The position numbers were made by a program, and so were the translations under genes. The notes beneath the pieces are model-generated. The model was not told the origin of the DNA. It ran no database searches and was given only the letters and a program-made list of their open reading frames with translations. A DNA stretch of 14,668 bases from Thermococcus sp. (GTDB lineage Archaea; Methanobacteriota_B; Thermococci; Thermococcales; Thermococcaceae). Numbering within the stretch: position 1 is the first letter of the stretch; each line of letters opens with the position of its first letter. The stretch covers positions 1 through 14,668 of the forward strand of contig JALVWX010000102.1 of NCBI GenBank assembly GCA_027023165.1, in the 5' to 3' direction. Below are positions 7,857 to 14,668 of the stretch, piece by piece.

Positions 7857-10800
7857 ATGAAGCGGGTGGTTGCCCTTTTCCTTACAATTTTGGTTGCCGG
7901 AAGCATACTCGGAGTTAACCTGAAGGACGTTGGCGCGGCCGAGCCAAAGCCGCTCAACGTCATAATAGTGTGGCACCAGCACCAGCCCTACTACTACGAC
8001 CCGGTCCAGGACGTCTACACGAGGCCTTGGGTCAGGCTTCACGCGGCGAACGACTACTGGAAGATGGCCTACTATCTGAGCCAGTATCCGGACGTTCACG
8101 CCACGATAGACCTCTCCGGTTCGCTGATAGCTCAAATAGCCGACTACATGAACGGAAAGAAGGACACGCTCCAGATTATAACCGAGAAGATAGCGAACGG
8201 TGAACCTCTGACTGTCGACGAGAAGTGGACGATGCTTCAAGCACCGGGAGGGTTCTTCGACACCACGATACCCTGGAACGGGGAGCCGATAACCGACCCG
8301 AACGGAAACCCGATAAGGGACTACTGGGACAGATACACCCAGCTCAAGGATAAGATGCTTCAGGCCAAGGCCAAGTACGCGAACCTTCCGCTCGAGGAGC
8401 AGAAGGTCGCTGTAACCAACGAGTTCACCGAGCAGGACTATATTGACCTGGCGGTTCTCTTCAACCTCGCCTGGATAGACTACGGCTACATAGTTTCCCA
8501 TCCAAAGCTGAACGCCCTCTACCAGAAGGTCGACGAGGGCGGCTACACCAGGGACGACGTTAAGACCGTTCTGGACGCCCAGATGTGGCTCCTCAACCAC
8601 ACCTTTGAGGAGCACGAGAAGATAAACTACCTCGTGGACCCGTCGAGGAACGTCGAGGTTACGGTAGTTCCCTACGCCCATCCAATAGGTCCGATACTCA
8701 ACGACTTCGGCTGGGAGAGCGACTTCGACGAGCACGTCAAGAAGGCGGACGAACTCTACAAGGAGTACCTCGGCGATGGAAAGGCCGTTCCGAGGGGCGG
8801 ATGGGCGGCTGAAAGTGCCCTCAACGACAAGACCCTTGAGATACTGGCCGAGAACGGCTGGCAGTGGGTAATGACCGACCAGATGGTCCTCCAGAAGATG
8901 GGAATAGAGAAAACCGTCGACAACTACTACCACCCCTGGGTGGCCGAGTTCAACGGGAAGAAAATCTACCTCTTCCCGCGCGACCATGTGCTCAGCGACA
9001 AGGTGGGCTTCAACTACGGCGGCATGAACCAGTACCAGGCCGTTGAGGACTTCGTCAATGAACTCCTTAAGGTTCAGAAGGAGAACTACGACGGCTCGCT
9101 CGTCTACGTGGTAACGCTCGACGGCGAGAACCCGTGGGAGAACTATCCCTACGACGGCCAGCTCTTCCTCACCCAGCTCTACAAGAAGCTCTCGGAGCTT
9201 CAGAAGGCCGGACTCATAAGGACGGTTACGCCGAGCGAGTACATCAAGCTCTACGGCGACAAGGCCAAGGTCCTCAGCCCCAAGAACATGAAGTACCTTG
9301 ACCTCAAGGACCACGTTGACGCGCTCCTCAAGGCTCAGAGCCTCGGCGACCTCTACGACATGGCCGGCGTTACCGGTGAGCACCAGTGGCCCGAGAGCAG
9401 CTGGATAGACGGGACGCTCTCAACCTGGATAGGCGAGCCGCAGGAGAACTACGGCTGGTACTGGCTCTACCAGGCGCGGAAGACCCTCATGGAGCACAAG
9501 GAGGAGATGAGCCAGGCCGACTGGGATAAAGCTTACGAGTACCTTCTCAGGGCAGAGGCGAGCGACTGGTTCTGGTGGTACGGAAGCGACCAAAACAGCG
9601 GGCAGGACTACACCTTCGACCGCTACATGAAGACGTACCTCTACGAGATTTACAGGCTGGCCGGCGTTGAGCCGCCGAGCTACCTCTTCGGCAACTACTT
9701 CCCTGACGGGGAACCCTACGTAACCAGGGCGCTCGACGGTCTCAAAGAGGGCGTTGTGAAGAACTACTCGAGCCTCTCGCCGCTTTCAAAGGGCGTCAGC
9801 GTCTACTTCGATGGTGAAGGCCTCCACTTCCTCGTGAGGGGCAACCTCAGCGAGTTCGAGGTGAGCATCTGGGAGCCGTCGAGACGCGTCGGCAACACCT
9901 TTACCCTCCTCCAAGAGAGACCCAAAGCCCTCAGATACTCGCTCTTCCCGTTCTCAGCCGACAGTGTTGGACTCATGATAACAAAGCACCTCGTTTATAG
10001 GGACGGCAAGGCGGAGGTCTACAACGCCACCGGCTACGAGGAAAGCAAGAAGATGGGCGACGCCGCCGTTAAGAAGACCGCCGATGGAGTGGACGTTGTA
10101 ATACCCTTCGACTACCTGCAGAACCCGAGCGACCTCTACTTCGCGGTCTCAACCGTGAAGGACGGGAACCTTGATGTAATAAGCACCCCGGTCGAGCTTA
10201 AGCTCCCGACCCAGGTCAAGGGACAGGTTATAGCGGACATTCCTGATCCGGTTGGCGACGACCATGGGCCTGGAACCTACACCTACCCGACGGACAAGGT
10301 CTTCAAGCCTGGAGTGTTTGACCTGACGCACTTCAGGATGCTCGAGCAGACCGATTATTACGTTATGGAGTTCACTTTCAAGAACCTTGGAGGAAACCCG
10401 TGGAACGGGCCGAACGGCTTCAGCCTGCAGATCATAGAGGTCTACCTCGACTTCAAGGACGGTGGAAACACCAGTGCCATTAAAATGTTCCCCGATGGCC
10501 CGGGCGCGAACGTTAACCTCGACCCAAGGCATCCGTGGGATATCGCTCTGAGGATAGCCGGCTGGGACTACGGCAACCTTATAGTCCTGCCCAACGGGAC
10601 CGTGATCCAGGGCGAGATGAAGATCTCAGCCGACCCGACGAAGAACGCGATAATCGTTAAGGTGCCCAAGAAGTACATCCAGATAAACGAGGACTACGGC
10701 CTCTGGGGAGACGTCCTCACTGGTTCTCAGGATGGTTACGGCCCGGACAAGTGGAGGAGTGTGGCAGTTAAGGCCGAGCAGTGGAAGCTTGGTGGAGCGG

Positions 10801-11225
10801 AGCCGCAGGCGGTCATAAACGGTGTCGCACCAAGGGTGGTTGACGAACTCGTTCCGCCGGGCTTTAAGCCAACTCAGGAAGAACAGCTCAGCTCCTACGA
10901 CGCCCAGAACGGCAAGCTCGCCACCGTCGTCATGATACCGCTCGTTGAGGGCAGCGGTGGGGAGCAGCCGGCCCCGACCCCGACCGGGACTTCAACGAGC
11001 AGCAGCTCAAGCTCAACGACCTCGACGACCTCAACCACTCAGACAAGCTCCACCACAAGTTCTACTACTTCGAGCACCCCCTCGACGAGCAGTTCGAGCA
11101 CCACCACGACCAGTAGCAGTGGCTCAAGCACCACTACCACCAGCTCAAGCGGTGGAGGCATCTGCGGTCCGGCTTTGATAGTCGCCCTCGCCGCGCTTCC
11201 GCTCCTCCTCAGGAGGAGGCGCTGA
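7857..11225 (+). CDS. apu: Secreted amylopullulanase, glycoside hydrolase family 57
   Basis: A 1122-residue bifunctional enzyme hydrolysing alpha-1,4 and alpha-1,6 bonds in starch, glycogen and pullulan outside the cell. Residues 1-28 are a signal peptide ending V-G-A-A. The GH57 core (about 33-600) contains W-H-Q-H-Q-P (39-44), P-Y-A-H-P-I-G-P (272-279), G-G-W-A-A-E-S with nucleophile E319, V-T-L-D-G-E-N-P-W with acid/base D422, and S-D-W-F-W-W-Y-G (569-576). Removing 28 residues gives E291 and D394, the numbers I recall for the catalytic pair of Thermococcus and Pyrococcus amylopullulanases. A glucodextranase-type beta domain spans about 793-1030 (D-P-V-G-D-D-H-G-P-G-T-Y). A Ser/Thr linker (1040-1098) leads to I-C-G-P, a hydrophobic stretch and R-R-R-R, a CGP-type sorting tail that should leave the enzyme held at the surface. 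GAGGTGG (7846-7852) fixes the start. Confidence 0.95.
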   Translation: MKRVVALFLTILVAGSILGVNLKDVGAAEPKPLNVIIVWHQHQPYYYDPVQDVYTRPWVRLHAANDYWKMAYYLSQYPDVHATIDLSGSLIAQIADYMNGKKDTLQIITEKIANGEPLTVDEKWTMLQAPGGFFDTTIPWNGEPITDPNGNPIRDYWDRYTQLKDKMLQAKAKYANLPLEEQKVAVTNEFTEQDYIDLAVLFNLAWIDYGYIVSHPKLNALYQKVDEGGYTRDDVKTVLDAQMWLLNHTFEEHEKINYLVDPSRNVEVTVVPYAHPIGPILNDFGWESDFDEHVKKADELYKEYLGDGKAVPRGGWAAESALNDKTLEILAENGWQWVMTDQMVLQKMGIEKTVDNYYHPWVAEFNGKKIYLFPRDHVLSDKVGFNYGGMNQYQAVEDFVNELLKVQKENYDGSLVYVVTLDGENPWENYPYDGQLFLTQLYKKLSELQKAGLIRTVTPSEYIKLYGDKAKVLSPKNMKYLDLKDHVDALLKAQSLGDLYDMAGVTGEHQWPESSWIDGTLSTWIGEPQENYGWYWLYQARKTLMEHKEEMSQADWDKAYEYLLRAEASDWFWWYGSDQNSGQDYTFDRYMKTYLYEIYRLAGVEPPSYLFGNYFPDGEPYVTRALDGLKEGVVKNYSSLSPLSKGVSVYFDGEGLHFLVRGNLSEFEVSIWEPSRRVGNTFTLLQERPKALRYSLFPFSADSVGLMITKHLVYRDGKAEVYNATGYEESKKMGDAAVKKTADGVDVVIPFDYLQNPSDLYFAVSTVKDGNLDVISTPVELKLPTQVKGQVIADIPDPVGDDHGPGTYTYPTDKVFKPGVFDLTHFRMLEQTDYYVMEFTFKNLGGNPWNGPNGFSLQIIEVYLDFKDGGNTSAIKMFPDGPGANVNLDPRHPWDIALRIAGWDYGNLIVLPNGTVIQGEMKISADPTKNAIIVKVPKKYIQINEDYGLWGDVLTGSQDGYGPDKWRSVAVKAEQWKLGGAEPQAVINGVAPRVVDELVPPGFKPTQEEQLSSYDAQNGKLATVVMIPLVEGSGGEQPAPTPTGTSTSSSSSSTTSTTSTTQTSSTTSSTTSSTPSTSSSSTTTTSSSGSSTTTTSSSGGGICGPALIVALAALPLLLRRRR
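10974..11150 (+). repeat. Low-complexity Ser/Thr-coding tract in apu
   Basis: About 59 consecutive codons encode almost only Ser and Thr, built from imperfect AGC/ACC/ACG/ACT triplet runs. The protein tract is a flexible, probably O-glycosylated spacer between the enzyme and its anchor. Such tracts commonly change length between strains by slippage or unequal recombination. Confidence 0.8.
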
Positions 11226-11251
11226 CCCTTTCAAATTTTTGAGGTGATAGA

Positions 11252-12370
11252 ATGGCCGGAGTGAGGCTCATCAACGTCTGGAAGAAGTTCGGCGAGGTTG
11301 CCGCGGTTAAGGACATGGACCTCGACATCAGGGACGGCGAGTTCATGATACTCCTGGGGCCGAGCGGCTGCGGAAAAACCACGACGCTGAGGATGATAGC
11401 CGGCCTTGGGGAGCCTACGGAGGGGCAGATATATATCGGGGACAGGCTGGTGGCCGACCCTGAGAAGGGCGTCTTCGTTCCCCCCAAGGACAGGGACATA
11501 GCGATGGTCTTCCAGAGCTACGCCCTCTACCCCCACATGACCGTCTACGACAACATAGCCTTCCCGCTCAAACTCCGGAAAGTGCCGAGGGAAGAGATAG
11601 ACCAGCGCGTGAGGGAAGTCGCTGAGATGCTCGGTTTGACAGAGTTACTCAAAAGGAAGCCGAGGGAGCTTTCAGGTGGTCAGAGACAGCGTGTAGCCCT
11701 CGGAAGGGCTATTGTAAGAAAGCCCCACGTTTTCCTCATGGACGAGCCGCTCAGCAACCTCGATGCGAAGCTCAGGGTGAAAATGCGCGCCGAGCTTAAG
11801 GCCCTCCAGAGGCAGCTTGGAGTGACGACGATATACGTTACCCACGACCAGGTAGAGGCAATGACGATGGGGGACAGGATCGCGGTGATAAACAAAGGAC
11901 AGCTCCAGCAGGTCGGAACGCCGGAGGAGGTCTACGACAAACCTGCCAACACGTTTGTCGCGGGCTTCATAGGCGCGCCGCCGATGAACTTCATGGACGC
12001 GACCGTAACCGAGGACGGCTTTGTGGACTTCGGGGAGTTCAGGCTGAGGCTCCTACCCGACCAGGTCGAGGTTCTGAGGGATGCTAACCTCCTCGGAAGG
12101 GAGGTTATCTTCGGAATCCGCCCGGAGGACCTCTACGATGCCATGTTCGCCCAGGTGAAGGTTCCGGGGGAGAACATGGTCAGGGCCATGGTGGATATTA
12201 TTGAGAACCTCGGAAGCGAGAAGATAGTCCACCTCCGCGTCGGCGACATCACCTTCCTCGGCTCCTTCCGCTCGGAGTCGAAAGTCAAGGAGGGCCAGGA
12301 GGTGGACGTCGTCTTCGACATGAGGAAGGCCCACGTCTTTGAGAAGGGGAGCGGGAAAGCAGTTTTCTGA
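11252..12370 (+). CDS. malK: Maltodextrin ABC transporter ATP-binding protein MalK
   Basis: A 372-residue ATPase, two copies of which power the MalFG permease from the cytoplasmic side. All nucleotide-binding motifs are intact: Walker A G-P-S-G-C-G-K-T-T (36-44), Q-loop Q88, signature L-S-G-G-Q (140-144), Walker B V-F-L-M-D-E (160-165), D-loop S-N-L-D (168-171) and switch H198. Residues from about 236 on form the OB/TOBE regulatory domain (G-I-R-P-E-D at 288-293). Length and sequence resemble the crystallised T. litoralis MalK as I remember it. GAGGTGA (11241-11247) sits five bases before ATG. It is the last gene of the operon, 26 bases after apu, and an oligo-T run directly follows its stop. 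This type of ATPase often serves more than one sugar transporter, so sharing with another importer is possible. Confidence 0.95.
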   Translation: MAGVRLINVWKKFGEVAAVKDMDLDIRDGEFMILLGPSGCGKTTTLRMIAGLGEPTEGQIYIGDRLVADPEKGVFVPPKDRDIAMVFQSYALYPHMTVYDNIAFPLKLRKVPREEIDQRVREVAEMLGLTELLKRKPRELSGGQRQRVALGRAIVRKPHVFLMDEPLSNLDAKLRVKMRAELKALQRQLGVTTIYVTHDQVEAMTMGDRIAVINKGQLQQVGTPEEVYDKPANTFVAGFIGAPPMNFMDATVTEDGFVDFGEFRLRLLPDQVEVLRDANLLGREVIFGIRPEDLYDAMFAQVKVPGENMVRAMVDIIENLGSEKIVHLRVGDITFLGSFRSESKVKEGQEVDVVFDMRKAHVFEKGSGKAVF

Positions 12371-12372
12371 AC

Positions 12373-12381
12373 TTTTTTAAA
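12373..12381 (+). promoter_or_regulatory. Oligo-T/TATA element: end of mal operon and promoter of UPF0146 gene
   Basis: TTTTTTAAA begins three bases after the malK stop. Six consecutive T residues suit archaeal termination of the mal transcript, while the same bases form a TATA box whose centre is about 26 bases before ATG 12403, which fits a leaderless message. The following 21 bases are C-rich and contain no ribosome binding site. Confidence 0.6.
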
Positions 12382-12402
12382 CCCCCTCCCCAACTCCCTC
12401 TC

Positions 12403-12813
12403 ATGCCGATCGAGGACTTTGCGGATTTTCTAGCATCGAAGGTGCCACGCGGCAAGATAGTTGAGCTTGGGATAGGCTTCCAGTTCAGGGTGGCCCTCAA
12501 GCTGAAGGAACTCGGCTACGACGTTTTAGCAGTTGATTGGAATCCTCAAGCGGTGGAGAAAGCCAGAGAGCTGGGCATCGGCGCAGTGAGGGACGACCTG
12601 TTCAGCCCGAAGCTCGAACTCTACCGTTCTGTCAAGGCGCTCTACTCAATCAGGCCGACCCCGGAGGTAGTAAAACCGATCCTCGAACTCTCCAAGAGGC
12701 TGGGCGTTCCGGTTTACATCCTCCCGCTGAGCGGAGACAGCATGCCGAGGGGCATGAGGCTCGTGAACTTCAGGGGGCTGGCGATATACGTTTATAACCC
12801 CACGGGAAAATAA
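12403..12813 (+). CDS. UPF0146 family protein, function unknown
   Basis: A 136-residue cytoplasmic protein that I recognise as the archaeal UPF0146 family. It begins like a Rossmann-fold methyltransferase: I-V-E-L-G-I-G-F-Q (19-27), where methyltransferases have a glycine-rich SAM loop, then V-L-A-V-D-W-N-P (41-48) with D45 at the position that usually binds ribose hydroxyls. A conserved Y-S-I-R-P-T-P-E (81-88) follows and may be the family's active-site segment. It is shorter than a full methyltransferase and no catalytic role is established. The start lacks a ribosome binding site but lies 26 bases from a TATA box, so translation from a leaderless message is likely. It precedes the mutase gene by 15 bases, close enough for joint transcription. 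Confidence 0.8.
   Translation: MPIEDFADFLASKVPRGKIVELGIGFQFRVALKLKELGYDVLAVDWNPQAVEKARELGIGAVRDDLFSPKLELYRSVKALYSIRPTPEVVKPILELSKRLGVPVYILPLSGDSMPRGMRLVNFRGLAIYVYNPTGK
12790..12797 (+). promoter_or_regulatory. Candidate internal TATA box for the mutase gene
   Basis: GTTTATAA lies inside the last codons of the UPF0146 gene, 35 bases before the mutase ATG at 12829. Transcription would begin near 12820, leaving a leader of about nine bases that carries GGTGGTG (12819-12825). The mutase may therefore be made alone as well as from the upstream promoter. Confidence 0.35.
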
Positions 12814-12828
12814 CTTCCGGTGGTGTTC

Positions 12829-14208
12829 ATGAAGCTCTTCGGAACCGCGGGGATACGCGGAACCCTGTGGAAGAAGGTTACCCCCGAGCTTGCCCTGGGG
12901 ATGGGGAGGGCGATCGGGACCTACGTTGAGGGAGAAACCATAGCCGTCGCGAGGGACGGGAGAACCTCAAGCGTGATGCTCCAGAGCGCGATGATTTCAG
13001 GTCTTCTCAGCAGTGGTAAAGAGGTTCTCGATCTTGGCCTCATCCCGACGCCGGCTTTAGCCTGGGCGACGAGGGAGCACGCAGATGGAGGAGTGATGAT
13101 AACCGCCAGCCACAACCCGCCGACCGACAACGGGATAAAGGTCTTCAACGGCGACGGAACCGAGTTCTACGTCGAGCAGGAAAGGGAGCTGGAGGAACTC
13201 TACTCCTCCGGGAACTTCAGAAAAGCCAGCTGGGACGAGATAAAGTCCGTTAAGCCCATTGAGGTCATCGACGACTACATCACGGCCGTTCTCGACTTCG
13301 TGAACCATGAAACCAATCTAAAGGTCCTCTACGACGGCGCCAACGGGGCCGGAAGCGTTCTTGCTCCCTACCTCCTCCGCGAGATGGGGGCGAAGGTTGT
13401 GAGCGTCAACGCCCACGTCGACGGCCACTTCCCGGGGAGGAAGCCCGAGCCGAGGTACGAGAACATAGCCTACCTCGGAAAGCTCGCAAGGGATCTTGGC
13501 GCTGACCTCGTCATAGCGCAGGACGGTGATGCGGACAGGATAGCCGTCTTCGACGAAAATGGGAACTATCTGACGGAGGATACCGTAATAGCGCTCTTCG
13601 CGAAGCGCTACGTTGAGGAGCACGGGGGCGGGACGGTAGTGGTATCAATCGACACAGGCTCGAGGATAGACCAGGTCGTTGAGGAGGCCGGCGGGAGGGT
13701 CGTGAGAATACCGCTCGGCCAGCCCCACGACGGGATAAAGCGCTATAAGGCCATCTTCGCGGCCGAACCCTGGAAGCTCGTCCACCCGCGCTTTGGACCC
13801 TGGATAGACAGCTTCGTGACGATGGGGCTGCTCATAAAGATGATAGACGAGGTGGGGAAGCCGCTCTCGGAGATAGTGAGGGAGAACGTCCCGGAGTTCT
13901 ACCTTACGAAGAAGAACGTTCCCTGCCCGGATGAGCTGAAGGGAAAAGCCGTTGAGAGCGCCGCGAAGGCCATCGAGGAGAAGCTCAACGATGAGGTAAG
14001 GGAGACCCTCACGATTTCCGGCTACCGCTTCAACCTGAAGGACCGCTCGTGGGTTCTCGTGAGGCCCAGCGGAACCGAGCCAAAGATAAGGGTCGTCGTC
14101 GAGGCGCCGAGCGAGAGGAGAAGGGACGAGCTTTTTGAGATGGCGTACTCGGCGGTTGCAAAGGCCGTCGAGGAACTCAAAAGGGAAAGGAGTCCAAAGG
14201 AGGACTAA
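12829..14208 (+). CDS. Phosphohexomutase-superfamily enzyme, probable phosphopentomutase
   Basis: A 459-residue alpha-D-phosphohexomutase that moves a phosphate between sugar carbons through a phosphoserine. The four signature regions are visible: T-A-S-H-N-P with catalytic S94, metal loop D-G-D-A-D-R (232-237), a sugar loop at 311-316, and phosphate-binding R-P-S-G-T-E-P (412-418). In phosphomannomutases and glucomutases the sugar loop reads G-E-x-S-G; here it is A-A-E-P-W-K, keeping only the Glu. The gene position matches T. kodakarensis TK1777, which I recall was shown to be a phosphopentomutase interconverting ribose 1- and 5-phosphate, linking nucleosides to central metabolism; phosphoglucosamine or phosphomannomutase remain alternatives. 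ATG 12829 is chosen with GGTGGTG just before it; the in-frame GTG codons at 12820 and 12823 lie within that binding site. Its stop overlaps the opposing gene by four bases. Confidence 0.85.
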   Translation: MKLFGTAGIRGTLWKKVTPELALGMGRAIGTYVEGETIAVARDGRTSSVMLQSAMISGLLSSGKEVLDLGLIPTPALAWATREHADGGVMITASHNPPTDNGIKVFNGDGTEFYVEQERELEELYSSGNFRKASWDEIKSVKPIEVIDDYITAVLDFVNHETNLKVLYDGANGAGSVLAPYLLREMGAKVVSVNAHVDGHFPGRKPEPRYENIAYLGKLARDLGADLVIAQDGDADRIAVFDENGNYLTEDTVIALFAKRYVEEHGGGTVVVSIDTGSRIDQVVEEAGGRVVRIPLGQPHDGIKRYKAIFAAEPWKLVHPRFGPWIDSFVTMGLLIKMIDEVGKPLSEIVRENVPEFYLTKKNVPCPDELKGKAVESAAKAIEEKLNDEVRETLTISGYRFNLKDRSWVLVRPSGTEPKIRVVVEAPSERRRDELFEMAYSAVAKAVEELKRERSPKED

Positions 14209-14668
14209 ATGAACCTCGCCGGCCTGAGCGTTCTGACCGCTATCTCGTTCTTTTCCATCATTACTCGGAAGCCCTCTTTAGCGACGTAGGTCTTTACGCC
14301 CGTTACCGTCTCGATGTACTTTGCCTCCTTGTAGGGGTTCGCGAAGTGCATCTTCATGCCGATGTGGCTCATTATCAGCGCCTCCGGCTTCCTCCCCATC
14401 GCCTTCAGCATCTCGACCATGTCGTCGGTGCTCAGGTGGTACGGAATTCCCATGTCCCTAGGCCTCGTTACCGCCGCTATGAGAAGCCTCGTCCCCTCGT
14501 GCCACTCCCTCAGTCCCTCGAAGTAGGCCGTGTCCGGGATGTAGGAGATGTCTCCAGCAGAGGTCTTCAGGCGAAATCCTATAGTGGTCGGGTCGGAGTG
14601 CTGGCAGGGCGTTATGAGCATCTCGTCCTCGCCTATCGCTATCTTGCTCCCCGGCTCGGGTATGTGGA
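14205..14668 (-). CDS. Metallo-beta-lactamase-fold hydrolase (C-terminal part)
   Basis: The frame is open to the right edge, so this is the last 154 residues of a longer protein and the start is not visible. The visible part has the second half of a metallo-beta-lactamase fold: T-P-C-Q-H-S-D-P-T-T-I-G-F with a candidate metal-binding His, I-S-Y-I-P-D-T, whose Asp would bridge two metals, and M-S-H-I-G, whose His would be the final ligand. This arrangement resembles the archaeal phosphodiesterase-like hydrolases of the COG1234/COG1235 kind. The N-terminal H-x-H-x-D-H motif, which would confirm it, is outside the window. It converges on the mutase gene; its stop TAG (complement of 14205-14207) overlaps the mutase TAA. 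Substrate unknown. Confidence 0.8.
   Translation of the reverse strand, partial: HIPEPGSKIAIGEDEMLITPCQHSDPTTIGFRLKTSAGDISYIPDTAYFEGLREWHEGTRLLIAAVTRPRDMGIPYHLSTDDMVEMLKAMGRKPEALIMSHIGMKMHFANPYKEAKYIETVTGVKTYVAKEGFRVMMEKNEIAVRTLRPARFI

Noticed and set aside
7770..9383. 537-codon open frame on the minus strand opposite malG/apu, and similar long ones opposite malE (4453-5526) and malF (5809-6645)
   Set aside because: Their products are Val/Leu/Glu-rich with no recognisable motif and lie wholly opposite well-identified genes. The pattern is the usual shadow of G/C-ending codons in a GC-rich genome, so they are not called as genes.
11243..11248. GTGATA before malK as a TGM half-site
   Set aside because: The matching upstream arm is absent and these bases are part of the GAGGTGA ribosome binding site.
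11226..11251. AAATTTTT before malK as an internal promoter or terminator
   Set aside because: It is only about 15-20 bases from the malK ATG, too close for a normal TATA box, and the T-run is short in a 26-base gap inside a clear operon.

Overview
This window is chromosomal DNA from a hyperthermophilic archaeon of the order Thermococcales, most likely a GC-rich Thermococcus. Evidence: A-box promoters (TATA-like, about 25 bases before starts), GGTG-type ribosome binding sites, abundant ATA and AGG/AGA codons, tight overlaps between genes, and a set of genes (archaeal RNase P protein Pop5, TrmB-family sugar regulator, GH57 amylopullulanase, CGP-type C-terminal sorting tail, UPF0146) that I recognise from this order. 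From memory, the order tgr / malE-malF-malG-apu-malK / UPF0146 / phosphopentomutase matches Thermococcus kodakarensis around TK1768-TK1777; I could not check this by alignment.

Layout. 1-169: tail of an archaeal AAA-type ATPase (+). 207-1301: uncharacterised radical SAM protein (-), divergent from rnp2 (1359-1727, +), with one AT-rich box between them that could serve both. 1724-4133: a minus-strand unit in which the TrmB-family regulator (Tgr/TrmBL1) is followed by glycogen synthase; glgA meets rnp2 tail to tail with overlapping stop codons. 4134-4341: a 208-base divergent control region carrying the regulator promoter, the mal promoter and a near-consensus TGM operator. 4342-12370: the maltodextrin operon on the plus strand, encoding a lipoprotein binding protein (MalE), two permeases (MalF, MalG), a secreted amylopullulanase (ApuA) and the transport ATPase (MalK). 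12403-12813: UPF0146. 12829-14208: a phosphohexomutase-superfamily enzyme, probably phosphopentomutase. 14205 to the end: C-terminal part of a metallo-beta-lactamase-fold hydrolase (-).

How it works together. ApuA is exported and probably held at the cell surface; it cuts starch, glycogen and pullulan into maltodextrins. Lipid-anchored MalE captures these, and MalF-MalG-MalK2 import them. The adjacent regulator should repress the operon through an operator that abuts the TATA box when maltodextrin is absent. The same regulator is transcribed with glycogen synthase, so sensing of external glucan and synthesis of internal glucan are linked in one locus.

I do not see an undescribed multi-gene system here. 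The items most worth a second look are the roughly 130-residue insertion in the first external loop of MalG (while MalF lacks the large P2 domain of enteric MalF), the extra half-site in the mal operator, an operator-like half-site at the regulator's own start, the altered sugar-binding loop of the mutase, and the dual-purpose promoter boxes. No tRNA, rRNA, CRISPR array, insertion sequence or attachment site was found.
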